Below are positions 8,651-11,774 of a stretch of DNA of 11,774 bases, piece after piece; positions within the stretch are counted from its first letter, which is position 1, and every line of letters starts with the position of its first letter. Source of the stretch: JAXDLH01 sp034666705 (GTDB lineage Bacteria > Chloroflexota > UBA6077 > SHYK01); the NCBI GenBank assembly GCA_034666705.1, contig JAXDLH010000483.1:1-11774 (forward strand). The letters are read 5' to 3'. Position numbers and translations under genes: made by a program. The notes below the pieces were generated by a model. It was not told where the DNA came from, searched no databases, and saw only the letters and a program-made list of their open reading frames with translations.

Positions 8651-8866
8651 ATGAATCCAGCACATCTCAAGCAGGGCATGCAGTGCACCACCTCCGACGG
8701 AAGCCTCGTCGAGGTTCGCGAGGTGCTGCCCGACAATGTGTTCATCCGCGTGAAGTACCTGGACTCCCTCGACAACCCGGAGATCCCCGTCGGCTCCGAA
8801 GGGCAGGTCCCCTACGAGGAGTTGATCGCCGAGTACCAGGGCACCCACGCGGAGGGCCTCACCTGA
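8651..8866 (+). CDS. Small acidic hypothetical protein (71 aa)
   Basis: The protein is acidic and has alternating short strands: LKQGMQCTTSDGSLVEVREV, then NVFIRVKYL, then GQVPYEELIAEYQG. The G-M-x-x-x-x-x-D-G-x-x-V pattern followed by a final 'VPYEEL' recalls small PRC-barrel or DUF2171-like domains. This is only a resemblance by eye and no function follows from it. GGAG (8636-8639) precedes the ATG by 11 nt, slightly long but acceptable. A promoter lies about 120 nt upstream, and a 9-bp hairpin overlaps the stop codon. It is monocistronic, divergent from the YVTN lipoprotein and convergent with the Asp-box protein. Confidence 0.72.
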   Translation: MNPAHLKQGMQCTTSDGSLVEVREVLPDNVFIRVKYLDSLDNPEIPVGSEGQVPYEELIAEYQGTHAEGLT

Positions 8867-8875
8867 GTGAGGCCC
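8854..8875 (+). terminator. Hairpin overlapping the stop of the 71-aa gene
   Basis: GGGCCTCAC (8854-8862) pairs perfectly with GTGAGGCCC (8867-8875) around a CTGA loop that contains most of the TGA stop. No T tract follows. A second stem, CAGGAC (8882-8887) with GTCCTG (8894-8899), comes directly after. It is probably a factor-assisted terminator or a 3'-end protecting structure. Confidence 0.5.
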
Positions 8876-8980
8876 GGCCAACAGGACGTGGAAGTCCTGA
8901 TCAGGAGTGGCCACGCCACGCGGGGCACCCGCACGGCGTCAAATTCGATTTCCCAAACAGCCATTTAACAGAATCGGCAC

Positions 8981-9039
8981 GGGCTATACGAAGGAGCCGC
9001 AATTTCACCGGGTGAAATTGCGGCTCCTTCGTATAGCCC
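8981..9039. repeat. Perfect 59-nt palindrome (29-bp arms, 1-nt centre)
   Basis: The left arm 8981-9009 (begins GGGCTATACGAAGGAGC, ends AATTTCACC) is exactly reverse-complementary to 9011-9039, with a single G at 9010 between them. There is no mismatch over 29 bp. It lies in the 233-nt gap between two converging genes. No T tract follows on either strand, so it does not look like a simple intrinsic terminator. As RNA it would form one very long hairpin in either direction; as DNA it could extrude as a cruciform. Confidence 0.9.
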
Positions 9040-9099
9040 TGGATGAGAAGATCCTCACCCCGCGATCTTCCAACGAGTGGCCAACTCGCGCCGCGCTTC

Positions 9100-10188
9100 T
9101 TACCGAGCGGCGGCCAGGTCAGGCCGCAGAGCGCGGAAGTGGCCGGACTTCGAGACGGGCGGCAGGCCCTGGCCAATGGTCGCCCAGTGCTCACCCTCGT
9201 CGTCGCTGAAGAAGACGTCGCCGTCCGTGGTGCCCGCGAAGAGCGCGAACCCGCCGGGGTAGACGTTCATCGTCATCCCCTCGACGTTGCCGCGTACGTG
9301 CTCGGGGAGGCCACCCTCGAGATAATCCCACGTACGGCCGGCGTCGCGGCTGCGCGCGATGCGCGAGTTGGCATCATTGCTCTCCCGCCACGCGCCAGGG
9401 CTCGCGCTCGCACCCGCGGTAAACATGACGTCGGGCTGATTCGGGAGGATGACCAGCGCGTCCGGATAGGCGATCCGCGCCTGCGGCAACGTGAACTCTT
9501 CCCAGGTGTCCCCGGCGTCAGCGCTGTGGTACACCGCGCGGCCGGTGGACATGTAGATGTCATCCGGGCGGGCGGACGTGACCATGAGTCGATGCACGTC
9601 CTCGTAGAAGCCGTTCAGCTCACGCCAGGTCTTGCCCGCGTCAGTGCTCTTGAATGCGCCGCCGACCTCGACGCCGACGTAGATCGTGTTTGCATCTCGG
9701 GGGTCAAACGCGATGGTCTTCACGTGGCCGACGTGTGGCGGGGCAGGGAACGTCCACTCGTTGACGCTCGGCACGTCCCGCAGGCTTGGCAGCTCGGTCC
9801 AACTCTTACCAAGATCGGTGCTCACATAGAGGTGCGCCGGCTCGGTGCCCGCGTAGATGCGTACCTCATCGCCCGCCTCGACGGCGTTCACCGAATACAC
9901 GTCATCATCGGCGATACCGTCGTCGCGGCGCTCCCAGCTCTGGCCCCCATCGGCGCTGGCCCAGAGGCCGCCCTTATGGACACCGGCAAAGATCGTGCCC
10001 GAGCGCTGCTCGACGACCACCGAGCCAACGTGCTTGCCTTCGAGCATGCGGCGAGATTCCTGCCAGGGGGCGCCAGGACCGGATCGGGTGAGCGCAACGA
10101 TGCCATTGGTGGTAGCGACCAGGACTTCGTTCGACGGCGCGGAGGTCTCGTAGTGGTTCCTGCCGTTCGGGGAAACGCTGACGGTCAT
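9100..10188 (-). CDS. Asp-box (BNR/sialidase-like) beta-propeller protein
   Basis: The 362-residue protein carries six Asp boxes (S-x-D-x-G-x-x-W): SADGGQSW 78-85, STDLGKSW 123-130, STDAGKTW 181-188, SADAGDTW 222-229, SRDAGRTW 280-287 and SDDEGEHW 328-335. This is typical of the WD40/YVTN/BNR-like propellers often annotated as exo-alpha-sialidase-like or glycosyl hydrolase. The sialidase FRIP motif and arginine triad are not seen, so enzymatic activity should not be assumed. There is no signal peptide, so it is probably cytoplasmic. I chose ATG 10188 because AGGAG (10196-10200) stands 7 nt in front; the frame stays open up to 10455 but that extension is Arg/Pro/Cys-rich and crosses several hairpins. 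It follows the RND gene on the same strand, across a 290-nt hairpin-rich gap. Confidence 0.9.
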   Translation of the reverse strand: MTVSVSPNGRNHYETSAPSNEVLVATTNGIVALTRSGPGAPWQESRRMLEGKHVGSVVVEQRSGTIFAGVHKGGLWASADGGQSWERRDDGIADDDVYSVNAVEAGDEVRIYAGTEPAHLYVSTDLGKSWTELPSLRDVPSVNEWTFPAPPHVGHVKTIAFDPRDANTIYVGVEVGGAFKSTDAGKTWRELNGFYEDVHRLMVTSARPDDIYMSTGRAVYHSADAGDTWEEFTLPQARIAYPDALVILPNQPDVMFTAGASASPGAWRESNDANSRIARSRDAGRTWDYLEGGLPEHVRGNVEGMTMNVYPGGFALFAGTTDGDVFFSDDEGEHWATIGQGLPPVSKSGHFRALRPDLAAAR

Positions 10189-10260
10189 CGGGTGTCTCCT
10201 CTCTGCATGGCGTGAATCGCGTGCGATCCGTAACCGCCCCAAGCTTACCGCACTGCGCCG

Positions 10261-10350
10261 CCAATTGCGTCCAACTTCGAAGCAATTGGGTCGGGTAATT
10301 GCAGGCGTCTTCACGCAGCAATTTGCCCCCTCGCCCGCGTGCGGGCGAGG
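10261..10350. repeat. Three consecutive hairpins upstream of the Asp-box gene
   Basis: CCAATTGC (10261-10268) pairs with GCAATTGG (10282-10289). AATTGC (10297-10302) pairs with GCAATT (10318-10323), with an inner GCGT-CTTC-ACGC stem. CCTCGCCCGC (10329-10338) pairs perfectly with GCGGGCGAGG (10341-10350). The first two share the AATTGC element. They are intergenic and transcribed on the minus strand if the RND transcript reads through. Confidence 0.7.
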
Positions 10351-10398
10351 TTCAGACCCGTGCCTAGCACAACGCGGCGGAAGTTGGTCACGAGCTTG

Positions 10399-10433
10399 CC
10401 GGTAGGGCGGGGGACGAGCCCCCGCCCTACCGG
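10399..10433. repeat. Perfect 15-bp hairpin, REP-like
   Basis: CCGGTAGGGCGGGGG (10399-10413) pairs without mismatch with CCCCCGCCCTACCGG (10419-10433) around loop ACGAG. It begins 46 nt past the RND stop codon (10479), so it could terminate or protect that mRNA. No T tract follows, however. The GTAGGGCGGGGG-type core resembles short palindromic repeats that are dispersed in many GC-rich genomes, which is an inference. Confidence 0.75.
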
Positions 10434-10478
10434 ACGTGCAGCCGACGGCAATCAACGAGAAACATGCGCCCAGCGGTA

Positions 10479-11774
10479 CTAGTCAGAGCCACCCGAGACC
10501 GGGATTCGCAGCGGCACGCCGCGCACGCGCTCCGCCGGCGACGCCGGACGCTCGGGGGACGCGGGCGGTCGCGAGGGGATTGCCACCTTTCGCCGCAGCA
10601 GCCGCAGGGCGAGGTTGTGCAGCCGCCCGGGCGCGCGGCTCAGGAACCCCTGGAAGTCATCCAGGATCGTGTAGACCGCCGGGATGAGCACGAGCGTCAG
10701 GAGCGTACTCGTGATCAGACCGCCAATGACCGTTACCGCCATCGGCGCGCGCCACTCGCTCCCCTCCCCCAGCTTGAGCGCAATCGGCGACATCGCGAGA
10801 ACCAACGCCGACGTCGTCATCAGGATCGGGCGCAACCGCGTCGGTCCGGCGATGCGCAGCGCCTCATCGCGAGGCACACCCTGCCGCCGCAAGGAGTTTG
10901 TGTAGTCCACAAGGAGGATCGCGCTTTTGCCGGCGAGCCCGGTCAGCAGGATCATCCCGATCATGCTCATCATGCTCAATGAGTTGCCGGTGAGCGCCAG
11001 CAGCCCGAAGGCGCCGGACACGGCGAGCGGCAGACTCATCATGACGATGAGCGGGAAGAGCAGGCTCTCGAACAGCGCCACCATAAGCATGTACATGAGA
11101 AGGACGCTGAGTCCGAGCGCCTGGAAGATCTGGCCGAACGAGTCGGCTTGGTCCTGGGCCGCCCCGCCCTGGCTGATCCGGTACCCTGCGGGCACCGCAA
11201 TCTTGTCGATGCCGCCCTGGATATCCGTGGTCACGTCACCAAGCAGGCGCCCGTCGAGCTGCGCGGTCACGATCACCTGACGCTGCCGGTCACGGCGATC
11301 CACCTGCGTCGGGCCGCTGAGCGTAGAAACCTGGGCAATCTGGCCGAGGCGGATCGTCGAGCCGCGCGGCGTGACGATGGGGATGTCTGTTACCTGCTCC
11401 GCCCGCGCGCGTGCCTCTGGGTTCAGGATGACGTTCACGTCCCAGCCGGAGGTTCCCGTGGGGCGGAAACTCGAAACGACGCTGCCGGCGAGCCCGGTGC
11501 GAAGGACGCTCGCGACCTGGCCGGGCGTGAGGCCGAGATCGGCGGCGCGCTCGCGATCAATAGATACCACGAGCTCCGGCTGCCCGGTCACGCCACCATC
11601 GGTCACGTCGGTCGTCCCGCGCGTGTTGCGGACGAGCTGCGCGACCTGGGTCGCGAGCGACGTCAACGTATTCTGGTCCTCGCCCTGGATCCGCACCGCG
11701 ATCGGCGCCCCGTTGCCGCTCACCATGTCGACCACCGACGCCTTCACGCGCGCTGCCGGAATGTCTTGCGTCCA
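10479..11774 (-). CDS. RND-family efflux transporter (AcrB/HAE1-like), C-terminal 431 residues
   Basis: This is the C-terminal part of a proton-driven resistance-nodulation-division exporter in the cytoplasmic membrane. The frame is open to the right edge, so the gene starts outside the window and the full protein would be roughly 1000 residues. The extracytoplasmic docking/porter part covers about residues 1-205 of the visible segment. Membrane helices lie at about 213-234, 237-258, 265-290, 313-331 and 342-369. GLAGKSAILLVDYTN (279-293) contains K283, matching the proton-relay Lys940 of AcrB. RLRPILMTTSA (313-323) contains the Thr978 equivalent. The tail from 395 is rich in Pro, Arg and Ser. 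The exported substrate cannot be inferred. No adaptor (membrane fusion) gene follows downstream; one could lie upstream, outside the window. Confidence 0.95.
   Translation of the reverse strand, partial: WTQDIPAARVKASVVDMVSGNGAPIAVRIQGEDQNTLTSLATQVAQLVRNTRGTTDVTDGGVTGQPELVVSIDRERAADLGLTPGQVASVLRTGLAGSVVSSFRPTGTSGWDVNVILNPEARARAEQVTDIPIVTPRGSTIRLGQIAQVSTLSGPTQVDRRDRQRQVIVTAQLDGRLLGDVTTDIQGGIDKIAVPAGYRISQGGAAQDQADSFGQIFQALGLSVLLMYMLMVALFESLLFPLIVMMSLPLAVSGAFGLLALTGNSLSMMSMIGMILLTGLAGKSAILLVDYTNSLRRQGVPRDEALRIAGPTRLRPILMTTSALVLAMSPIALKLGEGSEWRAPMAVTVIGGLITSTLLTLVLIPAVYTILDDFQGFLSRAPGRLHNLALRLLRRKVAIPSRPPASPERPASPAERVRGVPLRIPVSGGSD

Noticed and set aside
8901..9209. Open frames on both strands running through the palindrome
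   Set aside because: They mirror each other because of the 59-nt inverted repeat, have no good ribosome binding sites, and overlap the end of the Asp-box gene.
9043..10215. Long plus-strand open frame opposite the Asp-box gene (390 codons)
   Set aside because: It is antisense to a protein with six clear Asp boxes, its translation has no recognisable domain, and such long shadows are common in GC-rich DNA.
10189..10455. N-terminal extension of the Asp-box protein by 89 residues
   Set aside because: The extension is Arg/Pro/Cys-rich, crosses four hairpins, and the ATG at 10188 has an ideal AGGAG site.
11745..11747. GTG at 11747 as start of the RND gene
   Set aside because: The frame stays open to the window edge with family-like sequence (WTQDIPAARVKASVVDM), so it is an internal codon of a truncated gene.

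Overview
This GC-rich window looks like a chromosomal region of a bacterium, most plausibly Chloroflexota of the Thermomicrobia type (Sphaerobacter/Thermomicrobium relatives). I base that on the EF-Tu N-terminus, the GC-rich codon use, a lone CoxL/XDH-like molybdenum subunit and an abundance of beta-propeller proteins. This is an inference from family resemblance, not a computed placement. No phage, transposase, integrase or CRISPR array is visible.

Left end (1-876, all minus strand): a stable-RNA/translation operon reading leftward. A good sigma70-type promoter (-35 871-876, -10 848-853) overlaps the stop codon of the upstream gene. A structured leader with a GC hairpin follows, then tRNA-Thr(TGT), tRNA-Tyr(GTA), an 89-nt spacer filled by an AT-richer repeat, tRNA-Thr(GGT), and the start of tuf (EF-Tu), which runs off the window. 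The order matches the classical thrU-tyrU-glyT-thrT-tufB operon of E. coli with tRNA-Gly missing.

873-3080 (minus): a 735-aa molybdopterin-binding large subunit of the xanthine dehydrogenase/aldehyde oxidase family, without its usual FeS and FAD subunit genes alongside. Divergent from it (3222-6575, plus) is a proteostasis operon: a small heat-shock protein (Hsp20) overlaps lon by ATGA, and lon is followed 22 nt later by a 140-aa protein of unknown function. A 13-bp interrupted hairpin separates this operon from a convergent 60-aa ORF (6666-6848, minus).

6849-10188: a 482-nt stretch with no convincing gene, then a seven-bladed YVTN beta-propeller lipoprotein (minus), a back-to-back promoter pair, a 71-aa acidic protein (plus), and an intergenic region with a perfect 59-nt palindrome. 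A 362-aa Asp-box (BNR) beta-propeller (minus) follows.

10189-11774: a 290-nt hairpin-rich spacer, including a perfect 15-bp stem, then the C-terminal 431 residues of an RND-family (AcrB/HAE1-like) efflux pump on the minus strand, entering from beyond the right edge.

The coding content is mostly ordinary housekeeping and accessory metabolism. The most unusual features are non-coding: the 59-nt palindrome, the hairpin cluster, the repeat sitting where tRNA-Gly would be, and a promoter-terminator arrangement that could attenuate the tRNA-tuf operon. I did not find a convincing new multi-gene system.
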